Origin: Eunapius fragilis
Taxonomy: Eukaryota; Porifera; Demospongiae; Spongillida; Spongillidae
Length of the DNA: 64,000 bases
NCBI GenBank assembly: GCA_963681505.1
Contig: OY811972.1
Location: forward strand, 14,468,172-14,532,171
Direction: 5' to 3'
Shown here: positions 46,578 through 57,881 of the stretch, in pieces
Layout: every line of letters begins with the position of its first letter
Position numbering within the stretch: the stretch's first letter is position 1
Program-made: the position numbers and the translations under genes
The notes under the pieces: generated by a model
What the model saw: only the letters and a program-made list of their open reading frames with translations
Databases searched by the model: none
Told to the model about the DNA's origin: nothing

Positions 46578-48917
46578 TCAACCCGCAATGTACCAATCGT
46601 CATAGTCTACCACACGACTAAAATAGTCTGCAAGCTCATTCATCTCCCTGGGTACCCATTTCGGCTCAAGCCGAATATTGTACCTTATACAAAATCTAAA
46701 CACTCTTAAGGCCTCCACCTGAAGATGGGGCTTTCTGCTACCTACTTGAAGAATGTGTACAACATTCTGATTATCTGTGAACCAACGCACTCTAGCATTA
46801 CAAAGCCTGCCTGCAACTGAATCTAACACCCTACCCACTGCTACCAGTTCCCTCCAGGTAGAACTCTGCTTTGCTTCCTCTGGTGACCACATCCCTTGTG
46901 CAACATGCATGCCATGCTCAACTGTATAGCCTCCGTAACCAGTGTCACTAGCATCAGAGTACACACATCTGACTGCAGATGGACTGTGCCATATAGGTTG
47001 TGCATTATACTCTTTGAGTGACTCAGACCAGAATTTAAGTTCCTCCCTCGCCTCAGATGTTAAAGGCAACCTATCGCACCATGCCTGCCTAGTTAGCAGC
47101 AGTGCATATAAAGCACGTGTCATGAATCTGGCCACTGAGCCAAGAGCTAGACTCATTGATATAATCTTACCCACTAAGCTTGCTATAAATCTAGCTCTAA
47201 GCATTGGTTGCTCCATGGCTGTAAGCAATTTTTCTTTTAAGGCTTCAATCTTCTTGTCAGGCACCATGATTAACCCCAACTCTAGATCCATAGTAAACCC
47301 TAACCATGACAGCCTATGTGTTGGCACCCAGGTGGACTTAGCTTCATTACACACCCACCCCGCCATATATAGTGTGTCCCTTACGAAGCCACTGGCAGTA
47401 ATTGCACCTGTCTCATCCGGTACTGCTACAATGCCATCGTCAAGATACACAACTGCCTTTAACCCCTTACTACGCCATAATCGTACCAAGGGACGCATCA
47501 TCTTAGTGAATACATAAGGTGCTGAGGACAACCCAAATGGCAATACCACAAATGTGTAAAAGCTTCCCCCCCATTCAAAACCCAAGTACTTACGATGACA
47601 CTTAGCAACATCCACATGATGATAACCAGCTTTCAAATCAAATGAGAACATCCACTCACCTTGTTTGAACATCATCATCGCCACACGCAAATCTTCATAC
47701 TTGAACTTTTGTTTCCAAAGAGAGCGATTAACATGCCGTAGATTAACTACAAGCCGTTTTTTACCCACTCCATTGGTAACTACAGATAATGGGCTACATA
47801 CCACAGGTAGCTCGGATACCTTCTCAATGTACCCACCATTTAGTAACTCTGCTACTGCTTTTGAAACAAATTCTACCTCTACTTGAGCAGAATGCTGATT
47901 AGGGCGTGCATAGGGTGCCGGTTCTGAATAGAAGGGTAGAACATACCCATTTCTCAGTGTTTCCAACACCCATGGTGGTGCACACAGCACCTTCTCCCAG
48001 TATGAAATACACGCACCCAACCGTCCCCTTACAGAACCAATACCATCATCTCCCTCTTGGGCTTCCCAGCATCTATATGTATTAGAGATACACTTGTCTT
48101 CCTCAGGTAACACATTCTCCCCACTTCCCCACATATAAGGTGACACATCCCCTCCATCAACACCCTCCATGTCCACATGCTCAACACCACTGATTAAAGG
48201 ATACTCTGCCCTTGGCGGTGCCATCTTTGGGCACTCTCTCTGAAAATGGCCAGGGTCACCGCATCTGAAGCATGACCCCACAGGGAATCTAGCTCTGGCC
48301 ATGCCACTGCCTCCAGCCTTGGACTCTGCACTGGGGATCTTCGGTTGCAGCACTGGTAAGGTCTGCCTTACGGTCTCTGCAGCGTCACTCCTAGAAATCC
48401 CTGCTTTATGCTTCACATCCTGTGCCTTCCTCCGCTTGGCCAACTTCCTTTCCGCCGCTTTTTCGGCCTTCTCAATCTTCCGCTCGTCCTCAGAGTTGTC
48501 GGCTAGAGCATCCGCGTCGTACTCCTCGACGACGGCCCACCCCGACTCAGAACGATCCGCCAACTTTATAAGTTTCTGCCTGCGGGCGAGGAAGGACATA
48601 CCTTCGACAACTTCTTTCCTTGCCCTCTCTAACTGCTCTTTCCCCGATGTGCCGATAGCCTCCACCCGGTCAAGACAGCTCGCAACCACCGCCAGACGAT
48701 CTGTCACTTGCTGGTTAGCTTTAAACTGGCACTCGTTGCCTTTTTTCTTGAAGGAGTAGCTATCCTTATGCGACTGTATAGCGATCCGCTGGCTTGTCTC
48801 CTCCTGCCCCTGTCGCACCACCTTGAGCTCCTCCTGCATCTGCCTCATGCCTTCTAGTAGCAGGGCTATCGAGTCGCTTGTCGTAGCCTGCTCATTCGTT
48901 TCTCCCTCACCAGGCAT
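46578..48917 (-). CDS. Gag-like/reverse transcriptase/RNase H polyprotein of the Ngaro-like element
   Basis: 779 residues. The N-terminal 200 are coiled-coil-like and charged (EEAxK-rich); a CCHC zinc knuckle CFRCGDPGHFQREC follows at about 217-230. The RT domain (about 340-560) shows KKRLVVNLRHVN, FSFDLKAGYHHVDV, LPFGLSSAPYVF and the catalytic VYLDDGI. RNase H (about 640-770) shows VYSDASDTGYGGY, STWRELVAV and WFTDNQNVV, and the frame ends RVVDYDDW, typical of DIRS-order elements. No aspartic protease or DDE integrase is present, as expected for this order. ATG lies just inside A1. Frame intact. Confidence 0.92.
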   Translation of the reverse strand: MPGEGETNEQATTSDSIALLLEGMRQMQEELKVVRQGQEETSQRIAIQSHKDSYSFKKKGNECQFKANQQVTDRLAVVASCLDRVEAIGTSGKEQLERARKEVVEGMSFLARRQKLIKLADRSESGWAVVEEYDADALADNSEDERKIEKAEKAAERKLAKRRKAQDVKHKAGISRSDAAETVRQTLPVLQPKIPSAESKAGGSGMARARFPVGSCFRCGDPGHFQRECPKMAPPRAEYPLISGVEHVDMEGVDGGDVSPYMWGSGENVLPEEDKCISNTYRCWEAQEGDDGIGSVRGRLGACISYWEKVLCAPPWVLETLRNGYVLPFYSEPAPYARPNQHSAQVEVEFVSKAVAELLNGGYIEKVSELPVVCSPLSVVTNGVGKKRLVVNLRHVNRSLWKQKFKYEDLRVAMMMFKQGEWMFSFDLKAGYHHVDVAKCHRKYLGFEWGGSFYTFVVLPFGLSSAPYVFTKMMRPLVRLWRSKGLKAVVYLDDGIVAVPDETGAITASGFVRDTLYMAGWVCNEAKSTWVPTHRLSWLGFTMDLELGLIMVPDKKIEALKEKLLTAMEQPMLRARFIASLVGKIISMSLALGSVARFMTRALYALLLTRQAWCDRLPLTSEAREELKFWSESLKEYNAQPIWHSPSAVRCVYSDASDTGYGGYTVEHGMHVAQGMWSPEEAKQSSTWRELVAVGRVLDSVAGRLCNARVRWFTDNQNVVHILQVGSRKPHLQVEALRVFRFCIRYNIRLEPKWVPREMNELADYFSRVVDYDDWYIAG

Positions 48918-48923
48918 CGCAGC

Positions 48924-49092
48924 AAGAAAAAGTTAGCAGCACGTGCACGACACTTAGACTGAATAAGAGCCCAGCTCCATTTCTATTTAAACCTCTATCC
49001 ACGTGGCAATCACGTGCTGTACAACCAATCACAAAACGGAGGGAGCATAGTTTCTGTCTAATTCACGACGTTCAACCGACAGAAACGTATAT
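48924..49092 (-). promoter_or_regulatory. A1 repeat with candidate promoter for the retrotransposon
   Basis: On the minus strand the repeat carries GATTGG (inverted CCAAT), two CACGTG E-boxes within 20 bp, a TTTAAATAG TATA-like box and then CTTATTCAGTC, about 60 bp ahead of the ATG at 48,917. The order and spacing fit an RNA polymerase II promoter; this is inference from motifs. Confidence 0.55.
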
Positions 49093-51190
49093 TTCTACTT
49101 AGCATCCTTTCATGCTAAAGATTGCGAAAAGGCGGGGCCGTAGTTAATTAACAAATTGTTTCTGTTAACCTCTGCGTGCCGTTAAGCTCATATGGTTCAG
49201 ACATTTCTATCTCATCAGGACGTAAGTTTAAATCATAACACATTCATTTTTTGTCTTCGTTAGAGCCTGTTACTTAATTTAATAAGGAATTTATTAGTAC
49301 TATTAGTACCGCACCATTTTATTAAAAGTATGTGCATCTAAACGGTAATAGTTGCAGGTCTCATATATTACACTCCGAAAATAGTGCAAAAGGTTGCTTA
49401 ACTTATTTCATAACCAGTATACTTGTGATTCCATTGCTAGCGGATCTTTTTGGTTTTTAGTTCCCCCCTAATTTGGACCCAGATCACTCGGGGGGTGCGG
49501 TGTGAATTCGTAATACGTAATAATAAAACAGGTTTGTACTTAACGGAGAAATTTCGAGCTCGCAATACAAAATTACAACCGGCCCCGCGGTAGAAATGCA
49601 TATCGGTTTTAAAATGGTGGCTCGATAAAGATACCTTTTTACCCAAGTATATACTGTGCTGAATTATGTCACTTCAAATGTCGCTGGATTTGGAAGGCAT
49701 ATTGCAGTACGGTATGCAATAGATAAGCTTTAAGAGTAAGTTCATTGTAGGTTAACTAGACCCTGTGATACGTCACAGCAGAGCTGCGGGTCGTTACGAC
49801 ACCTCTACGCTTCGTACAACACCAAAGAACGATAGATGAACGGTTTTGCAATAGAAATCTGACACCTGATGACTCAGAAACGAATATATTAGGTAAGAGC
49901 GTATAATACGAAATGGCATCGATAAGCTTTTCCTAAAACACACTCTAGCTAGACAGAATCGTAATAATTTACCGGACTTAAAAACTGACGCGACCAAAGG
50001 TTCCAATTGGTTGCTCTTTGGGTATACTGCAAATTTGGTAAAGTACAGCTAATGGAGAGGAATTCTGCTAACATCATTTCAGTACCTGGCCACTGCGAAG
50101 TGTTAATAGGAAGGGTAAAATAGTCACGTAGTACCTTAGAGCTCGCCATTACTTGTTTTCAGATTGAATTATCGCTTCAGTGCAAGCATCAATCCCTATA
50201 CCTGAAATAATTCGTCACTCCGTTTCTTTCAAAATTTTAAAAGCTTACGATGGCTGGGGACTGCTCTCATGTAAAACTAGTTTTTCTGGCTTCTTCCATT
50301 TGCTGAGCCCCATACAACAATGTCTAAACTAAACCGCTGAACTATTTATTTTAAGTTCCCTTCATTGGTAAATAATGCATATCTGTGTACAATTTAGTAT
50401 TTTTGGTAAATAAATGTCATTCCTTAGCAAGCATCCTACAAATCAAAGAAATACAGCAAAATACATAGATTCAAGGTTGTCAATGATAGTTCTTCCAAAT
50501 CAGAATAGTTCAGTTTAGATCAGACTGTGTTGTACGTAACTCAAAGCCGATCTGCAATTATAGCGGAAGGAGGATGTAAACAATAAACAGCAACAGCAAT
50601 ATCAGGACCTAAGTGTGATGAATACGATTAGCAAAATACCCGATGCCACTATTGCCGATGCACCGTAGAATCAGATGGCCTTTAGCGAGCATATTCGGAT
50701 ACAACCGTCGATTTCCTACAATGTAGTAAAACTGACGACGCTTAAAAAGCTCAAACAACAGAGATAACACTCGCTCGTTCCCACTCTCGAACCTTACAAA
50801 CGGTTTCTCCTAGCTCCTTCTTCCGGATCTGATAAGCTCGGATAAGAGGTTTATTGCATTGCATCTTTGTCACGATTGAAGTATAATGTTAGCCGTTATG
50901 CGGAAGCAAGAACCAACATTTATGGCAACAAGTTAGAAACTTAATGTCGAGTTGGATTTGTACGTGTTTTAGTATGTTAGTAACAAAAGTTATGCTTGAC
51001 ACAAATTTCAATCTCTAGCAAACTTAGTTTTGTTAATATAGCCCACAACAGATTTTACCTTTGGAAGACATAAAGGTGGGCGGGAACGTGTGGTTGAACG
51101 CGTTCTATATTTCATATAGAGCGCTACAGTTTATAAATTTTTGTCACGGTTGTACGGTGTACCAAAAGCTTGACGTGTCTGGTTTGTTTT
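49093..51190. other. intergenic DNA
   Basis: 49,093-49,370 matches 22,086-22,360 downstream of gene 1. Beyond this I see no supported gene; a minus-strand frame starting MASSKVLRDYF at 50,149 has GT donors but no recognisable domain and was not called. Confidence 0.55.
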
Positions 51191-51197
51191 CTTCAAA

Positions 51198-51410
51198 ATG
51201 CCGTCACATCGATCGCGAAGAGAAAAGAATTGTGCAAAGAAGATCGCAAAGTTAAATGATGACTGTTGTGTTGGCGAGTCGCAAGATATTGATGAGCGTG
51301 ACAGTTTCAAGAAGCGCATGTAAAAAAAGAAGACTTGCGACAGGAAGCGCTACAAAGCCGATCCTGAGGGTAAGAAGGAGAGCGCGAAGGCCCAATACTG
51401 GCTTAATTGT
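51198..51410 (+). pseudogene. second relic of the basic-repeat ORF family
   Basis: TTCAAAATGCCGTCAC is followed by a basic frame (MPSHRSRREKR) and, after breaks, RYKADPEGKKESAKAQYW. This parallels the relic at 10,106 in start context and repeat type. Several stops interrupt it. Confidence 0.5.
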
Positions 51411-51841
51411 TTGCCTCCTGCCTCCTTGATCGTTTGCGCCGTACCAATCTACCGACCAAGTTAAGACAGTTTAGTTAAGAGCATGAATTACTTCCTCTGA
51501 GTTCCTCGCCATGCGAGTAATCTTGCATGACACAGCACAGTGGCACGATTATTCAATACATGTATCTCTGCATGATATAATACATGTTTATAATTTTATG
51601 TTTATAATTTTAGCTTATTAGCAGAGGCGGATCCCGGCTTACATGTACAGCGCCTAGCTGGAAGTAGGCGTGCCCTGCTCCGCCCATTGCACCCCACCCT
51701 TGCCCACTGTCCGATTGCATGTGAGCGGATCAGACGGTCTCTTGTGCTACGATAGAGTATGATTCTAAGGTTGCCCAATACATGCCTCAATATGCATACA
51801 TACTTCCTTCTTCGTTTATTCTCATGCATAAAAAATGTGTG

Positions 51842-52129
51842 AAACAAGATATAAAAATTTAATTATAATAAAAGTGGTGATGTAGGATTTGTAGACAGCA
51901 ATTGAGTAAAAAGTAAGGAAACAAGGAATTACAAATATTAGGCATTCATAAATATTACAGACCTACATTATATAGCAAATCTACCTACTTGAAATTCTGT
52001 GCTAAATGTATGTATATAATCAAATGAATGCCTAATATTTGTAATTCCTTGTTTCCTTACTTTTTACTCAATTGGGCAACAAATCCTACATCACCAATTT
52101 TATTTTAATTAAATTTTTATATCTTGTTT
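51842..52129. mobile_element. foldback MITE, AAACAAG family, copy 3
   Basis: 288 bp with ends AAACAAGATATAAAAATTT and the complement; inside are AGGATTTGTAGACAGCAATT, GTAAGGAAACAAGGAATTAC and ATATTAGGCATTCAT in both arms. Core motifs align with the 10.5-11.1 kb pair. No frame. Confidence 0.75.
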
Positions 52130-52947
52130 AATACAACAACCAATTGGCAATAATGCATGCAAGAGCGGTTTGCATTGGCAAGATGACGCTGAAAACAAGA
52201 GCGTGTCATTAAAGGTTCGCCAGTTGACGTTTAAAATGGTCCACAGGCATTTTGAAGCTGGATTGGCCCTGTTTTTATGATTCATCACGTGGCAGTCTGT
52301 GGTATGACTAAAAAGATGTGACACTGGATCGAATGTCAAATGGCCTATTTCACAAGGACTTGCAATATCGTGACTTAGAAGTGTGTTGCTAGACCCACAC
52401 TCTGCAGAGGTTAGATTGCCTATAAGAAGGAACGTGCATCGTCCATAGTATCATACACGTGAGACATTATTGTCGACGTTCATTTTTATTGCAGTTCTGT
52501 CAGTGGATGCTTCAGACCTGACTGAGTTTATTATCTTGAACATGACCGCCATTTGATTCAGCAGAAAGTGCTTGACAAAGCCCTCCATCGTTATTCTGCA
52601 TTTTGCTGCTTCATTCTCTAGTTCACGTCTTAATTCTTTTGCGATTCTGAGCTCCCATACGTTTCATTATCCTGCCCTTCCTAACAGCTCACTATCACTA
52701 CCACTGAGAGTGTGCGATAAACTAGCTGGCGAATCGAACGGCAATGCGCGTGACTGACGCGTTTATTGAATATGGAGGTGACAATTGGATACCGTATCTT
52801 CAATGACCGTGATTAGAAACGAAAAAAATGTTTGCGTGCAGGTGATAATTAATCTGTTTGGCGCACCCCCGTCGTCCCTGCGCCCGAAGGACCTCTCTCC
52901 TCCCCCCCCCCCCCCCCCCCCCCCTCCCCGTCGCCCTTCTTGCTACG
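52130..52947. other. intergenic DNA with C tract
   Basis: No gene supported. A C run (about 52,901-52,925) lies just before the start of relic 2. Confidence 0.5.
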
Positions 52948-53445
52948 CCAGGCCATTAATAGTGATGGAAATACCGTAGTTTTCCTCTAAGGATGCCAAA
53001 TGCATCAATAGAAGTAACGAAGATACCTTGCACATAAATGTGACCATGAACTGCTCAATAACCTTCGCACAACAAATTGGTATAAAACTACGATGGAACA
53101 CACCCTTGCAGTGGCGTATCCAGGATTTCAGCGAGGGGGGTGCTTAAGCTCAGGCCCGATACGAAAAGCGGGGGGTGGGGGGGGGGGGGGGATGTGCTGT
53201 CGGTCTCTGGCCCAATACAGGCGAGTATCCAGAATGTGCTGGAGGAGGGTGCTGAGAAGCTAGCGCGCGCGCAATTTTTGGCAACCACGCCCATTCTTGA
53301 GACCGAGGGGGGTGCCCGAGCCCCCTGAGGCACCCCCCCCCCTCCCCCTAAATACGCCCCTGCCTTGCACCTGGCAATGTTGCTAGGAAATGTGACATCA
53401 ACGCCTTTATAGTTCTCCGTTCTCATCATCCCAACACGCATGCTG
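52948..53445 (+). pseudogene. fragment of the ankyrin-Roc large exon (relic 2), split by a MITE
   Basis: CATTAATAGTGATGGAAATA, GGATGCCAAATGCAT, ACCTTGCACATAAATGTGAC and CATCAACGCCTTTATAGTTC match relic 1 and the intact large exons, with deletions and stops. A 254-bp MITE occupies 53,109-53,362. The fragment marks the upstream edge of the gene 3 duplication unit. Confidence 0.75.
53109..53362. mobile_element. 254-bp CAGTGGCGTATCC-type MITE with CCTTG target duplication
   Basis: Left end CAGTGGCGTATCCAGGATTT and right end the complement of CAGGGGCGTATTTAGGGGG. CCTTG flanks both sides (53,104-53,108 and 53,363-53,367), and the homologous unoccupied site in relic 1 (about 22,508) has a single CCTTG. 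Internal G-rich tract at 53,168-53,190. No frame; superfamily not assigned. Confidence 0.8.
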
Positions 53446-55598
53446 CCTAAATTTGAAACAGTGCGTACAACTTAGACAATTACTTCAGCAACTGCACTAA
53501 TTCCAGCACGAAAAAAGGCTCCACAAAATACAACACTTCCATTCTCTCAAATTTGGTGATAGGATGTACAATCAAACTGTGTTTAGCGCCTCCGAATTGT
53601 CCAATTTTTACATGTGATCTAAAGAGATAGTCTGAGATCACACAGCAAAGGCAGCAGGTGAGTGATGGATGGGCAAGTGACCGTAGCCCAAGACCATCAT
53701 AAGGCTTAAAGATAACTGGGCCTGCTGCCAAGCAAAATCATAAGTGTACACTCCGTGAAGGTGTAAGTGACGGACCTGTAGATCGAGGGAATGCAGCTTT
53801 TCCAAAAATGGAATGTAATGCGTACGATGTGTTACAGTATAGTAATATCATACTATCCCAACATTTAAATTTGTATATAGCTGCCCACTATTAGATTTAG
53901 CCTGATTTCAGCCCGTAGTATTGCACAGATTTTCTTAAATACAAGAAATACATTCTGAAGCAAGTCATTAGCAGGTATATACGCATGCTCGGAGTATTAA
54001 AATAATCACAGTCCAAGCCCGTGCTTGCGGGCAACCCCAGGGTTTTCCCCATGCACATACTCATTTATTAATTGAAATGTATATATCAATGGTCATACCG
54101 CGTGACCAAACTAATAGGTGAAGACAGCNNNNNNNNNNNNNNNNNNNNNNNNNNNNNNNNNNNNNNNNNNNNNNNNNNNNNNNNNNNNNNNNNNNNNNNN
54201 NNNNNNNNNNNNNNNNNNNNNNNNNNNNNNNNNNNNNNNNNNNNNNNNNNNNNNNNNNNNNNNNNNNNNNNNNNNNNNNNNNNNNNNNNNNNNNNNNNNN
54301 NNNNNNNNNNNNNNNNNNNNNNNNNNNNACGCTGATGTCAAATCACAAGAAGGAGAAGTGTTAACTTTAGTAAACGAGAGATGGATAGTCATTGCAATTT
54401 CAATTTTTATTGAATACCATGGAAGAAATGTTTTCTTTGTATGCCTGATGTTATTGCTCTGTAACGCATAATATTGAACTAAGTGCCAATCAAATGGTAA
54501 ATAGCCATATCATGAGTTATTAAATCCTGGTGAGGTGAGACCTCCAGAATGTGCAATCTGCACATTAAGCACACAGAAAGGACTTCTGACATGCATATAC
54601 GGAAATGTGTACAGCAAAATCACCCTTGTGATGCTTTTTTTAAAATTTCAGGACAGGCAAAAGAAAAGTAACCCTCGCATTGATATTTACGGCTTCAGTG
54701 CCTAACAACTTTAATGATTGATAGTCCAATTTAGGATGCGTATGGATCATTTGATAGAATAACATAGGACAGTGTCTAGAAATATCACCCTTCTGAGTAG
54801 TTTTTGAAGTTTTCATTTTTTTTTTAAATTTTCCGTGAACTTCAAAGACTTTCTATCAAATGGTGCTTACGCATCCTAAATTGAACTATCCATCATAAAG
54901 TTATTAGGCACTGAATTTATAATTAGCCATTCATTTCAATGGGAGCTTACACTTGTCCTGATAATTTTGAAAAAAAACATCACAAGGGTGATTATATATA
55001 TACATCCATGCACTAAACCAACATAACACGTCTCCTCCAATAAGAATGTGCAAACCTATTGTGGACCTGGGAGGGCAGTATTAACAGTTTATATAGCGCA
55101 GTAGTAATTACTATAGTTGTAAGCACAGTCCCTGCACTGCTTCTTTATCAAATCCTCCTCATAACGATGCATGGTCTGCATGTTTACCTCATCAAAACAC
55201 AACTACATCCTATAGCATGTAGCCTATTACATGTAACATGCTTTAATTTGAAAGCATGTTAATAGGCTACAAGGTACATCACTTGCCACGCTGATGTCAA
55301 ATCACAAGAAGGAGAAGTGTTAACTTTAGTAAACGAGAGATGGACAGTCATTGCAATTTCAATTTTTACTGCCGGAAGTACCATTGAAGAAATTGTTTTC
55401 TCAAACTTTTTTTTAAAAGGGTGTGTGTCTGCATGAGGAAAAGATATTGTGCTCTAATTAAGGATTTGCGACATCCTTTAAATTATGACACGTGATATAA
55501 TACACTGTGATGATGTTCATGTTGATTCTATACAAATGGGGACAATTTAAGCATGCTGCTTACTCTTTTGGTGCAGCACATGTGGATTGTTGTTTCAG
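53446..55598. other. duplicated 5' flank of gene 3, with assembly gap
   Basis: Matches the flanks of genes 1 and 2, including CTGCCAAGCAAAATCATAAG and inverted TGGGACAG-type MITE remnants at about 54,605-54,995. A second copy of the TTAACTTTAGTAAACGAGAG block occurs at 55,319. Confidence 0.7.
54129..54328. other. assembly gap, 200 N
   Basis: Exactly 200 N, probably a placeholder length. By comparison with 23,440-24,740 the missing DNA is duplicated gene flank with repeats and may be longer, about 1 kb. Confidence 0.99.
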
Positions 55599-55687
55599 GA
55601 AGTGGTATGCTTCATCCTACAATTATGTCATTACTTCCTCTTACATGACATTATGTATCCTCCTTACTGTGGTACAAAAATACAGCT
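55599..55687 (+). promoter_or_regulatory. 5' leader exon of gene 3
   Basis: Conserved TGTTTCAG acceptor and GAAGTGGTATGC leader as in genes 1 and 2; ATG at 55,688. Confidence 0.45.
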
Positions 55688-56143
55688 ATGACTGACACTA
55701 CCCCCAGTGAAGATAGTCCTACTGCCGACATCTTAAGTGATATCACTTCCATTGAAGGCTCTCCAGACAGCTACAGGGACAGTTCTCATGTGGATCAAAC
55801 CAATGAGACCACTTTCAATAAGCCACTAACAATGACGATTCAGTTACTGATGAGGTCATCCTAAACGAAAGCCTATCCAAATATGGGAGCATACGGCGTA
55901 AAAGGAAACGTGATGAAGTGCACCAATCTGATCGGTTTGTGAAGCCAAAGAAATGCAAAGATCAACAACCATGCGGGCCAACTACTAATGGAAGCTGTAT
56001 GGTGAGAAATAAAATTGTTATATCTAACTAAGAGAATTCATTGATGAAAATAAATTCGACCATTTTGCATACAGGAGAAGAATCAGGATTTCTCGGGTAA
56101 TTCCAGTATGAAAGCAACATTACATATTAATTGTGAAGATGAG
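55688..56143 (+). CDS. gene 3 exons 1-2, exon 1 frameshifted
   Basis: Exon 1 starts MTDTTPSEDSPTADILSDI and parallels gene 1 until TTCAATAAGCC, where one base is missing relative to TTCAATGAAGCC; the original frame then continues to RRKRKRDE and SKKCK-like residues but is out of phase with the ATG. Exon 2 (56,075-56,143) has 23 codons. Confidence 0.6.
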
Positions 56144-57838
56144 GTTTGTGTCAGAATTATGCTTTTGTGTATTTTTTGTTTAAAATCCAAACATTGTCCA
56201 TATAAAAGCATGAAGGCATGCTAGCCTTTTTAAAGTGGAATATTGATTCAGCTACAGCAGCCATTGATTTTGTTAACAAGCTGTTCTTAAGTAGTTGTAT
56301 ATATGAGACTGTTTCATGTATATGATATATCTCTAGGCCTTTGGATAGGATGCACAGTTCACTATCATGGAACATGGCATAGGAATTCTCCTTAATAATA
56401 GCCAAATCATGACAAATGGCACCTCAGTACGGCAAGACGGATTTCATCATGTGTATTACTATGCAGGTCACCATCAGCCCTGTGTGGATATATGCCTATA
56501 TACAACATTATTTTCTACTGCATTTTAATCTGCTTTCCACAAATTATGTACCTTTTCAGGATACATACTTTGTGCATTCACCCCTTAAGTGTTCATTTAT
56601 TTTTGGTCTAGTTGGTTTTAACATTAAGTTCGTTAAGATTTCATTAACCATCAAAGGTTGGAATTATTCTGCTTCCATAATGATACGGTCACAACATTAT
56701 TGTGTAGTGCGCATTGAACATGTTAAAGCTTGCCGAGTACCTCATATTGACATTTAATAAATAAAGTAGCTAAGTCATAAATTCTGATATCTCTACAGAG
56801 TGGACGCACAGCTCTGCACCATGCCGCACTTGAAGGAAATGATCGAGAAATAAAACGGCTCCTTAAGCTTGGTTGGGACCCAAGGGCACAAGATAAGGCA
56901 AGCACATTGTTACATGCAATGGGAAATAACATTGTTTTAAAAAACATCTGTACTGTACATCTGTTGGGTTGTATTGGAGAAATGGCATGGGAAGTGATGT
57001 AGTTAATGTGCTTGATGTTATCCCGAGTGGGGTATACTAATTTTTTAAAAAGCATTTTATGATACTGTCAATTCATATCTAGCTAGCTCTACATTAGTGT
57101 GGTTATGACTTCCTTATGTTTTTCAGTATGGAAGGACTGTGCTCCACCTTGCATCAGTTGCAAAAGTAGGAAAGGTTAAATTTCCTATTGTGAAAATCCA
57201 ACATTGCTGATGACACTTGAATTTGAAAACCAGGTAATATATGGTACTGTGAAAGAGTATTTTATTTCTCTGTCTGTGTGTTTGAATTTGCCCCTTGTCC
57301 AAAATGAATTCACTGTGCCTTCCATTATTAGGATGGAGAAAAACCTCTACAATGTTGGATGTTGAAAGGAAATGTTGGAGCTGTGGAGGAACTTATAAAG
57401 TCAGGAGCATATGTCAGTGTTAATGGCAAGGTGTGCCTACGTCTGATAGTGTATGATAGCTGGCAGGAAGCATGCAACTGCAATACTGCCCTTCTCACTA
57501 ATGAATTCCAATTCAATAATTACTTTTACATCAGCCAGATATAGTAACTCACTCTGAAAACTGCAGATTCTTTTTTCAGTGAAAAGTTTATTCAATCTTC
57601 CTGATTTTAACAACCGAAAATCACACACACACAAGTACAAGCTAGTAGCCGTGTGTATATTTGAATGAACAATGTAGTCAGACCATTGCTTGCAGTGGCA
57701 CGGGGGCAATTGCCCCCGCATGCACTTTGGCTGTAGGGGGACATTGCTCCCCACCTTTATTATACAGTGCTACCATTATGTATGCATAATACTCTCTTTC
57801 ATGTATGGCTCCCCACTCCTTTTCCGCTAGGTACAGCG

Positions 57839-57881
<43 letters not shown>

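Larger units (their letters stand above)
43889..49092 (-). mobile_element. Ngaro/DIRS-type tyrosine-recombinase retrotransposon, apparently intact
   Basis: Reading on the minus strand the order is A1 (49,092-48,924), a Gag-RT-RNase H frame (48,917-46,578), a 46-bp minisatellite, a tyrosine recombinase frame (45,546-44,560), B1 (44,539-44,454), A2 (44,453-44,285), a 310-bp A-rich spacer and B2 (43,974-43,889). This A1-ORFs-B1-A2-B2 split-direct-repeat plan is diagnostic of Ngaro-like elements. Both frames are uninterrupted and the repeats look near-identical, which implies recent insertion. The paralogous empty site at 22,081-22,093 (CAAGA|TTCTACTT) shows that no target duplication was made, as expected when a tyrosine recombinase integrates a circular intermediate. 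Confidence 0.92.

Noticed and set aside
46942..48759. Antisense frames over the Gag-RT gene
   Set aside because: Shadows of a clearly conserved polyprotein on the other strand.
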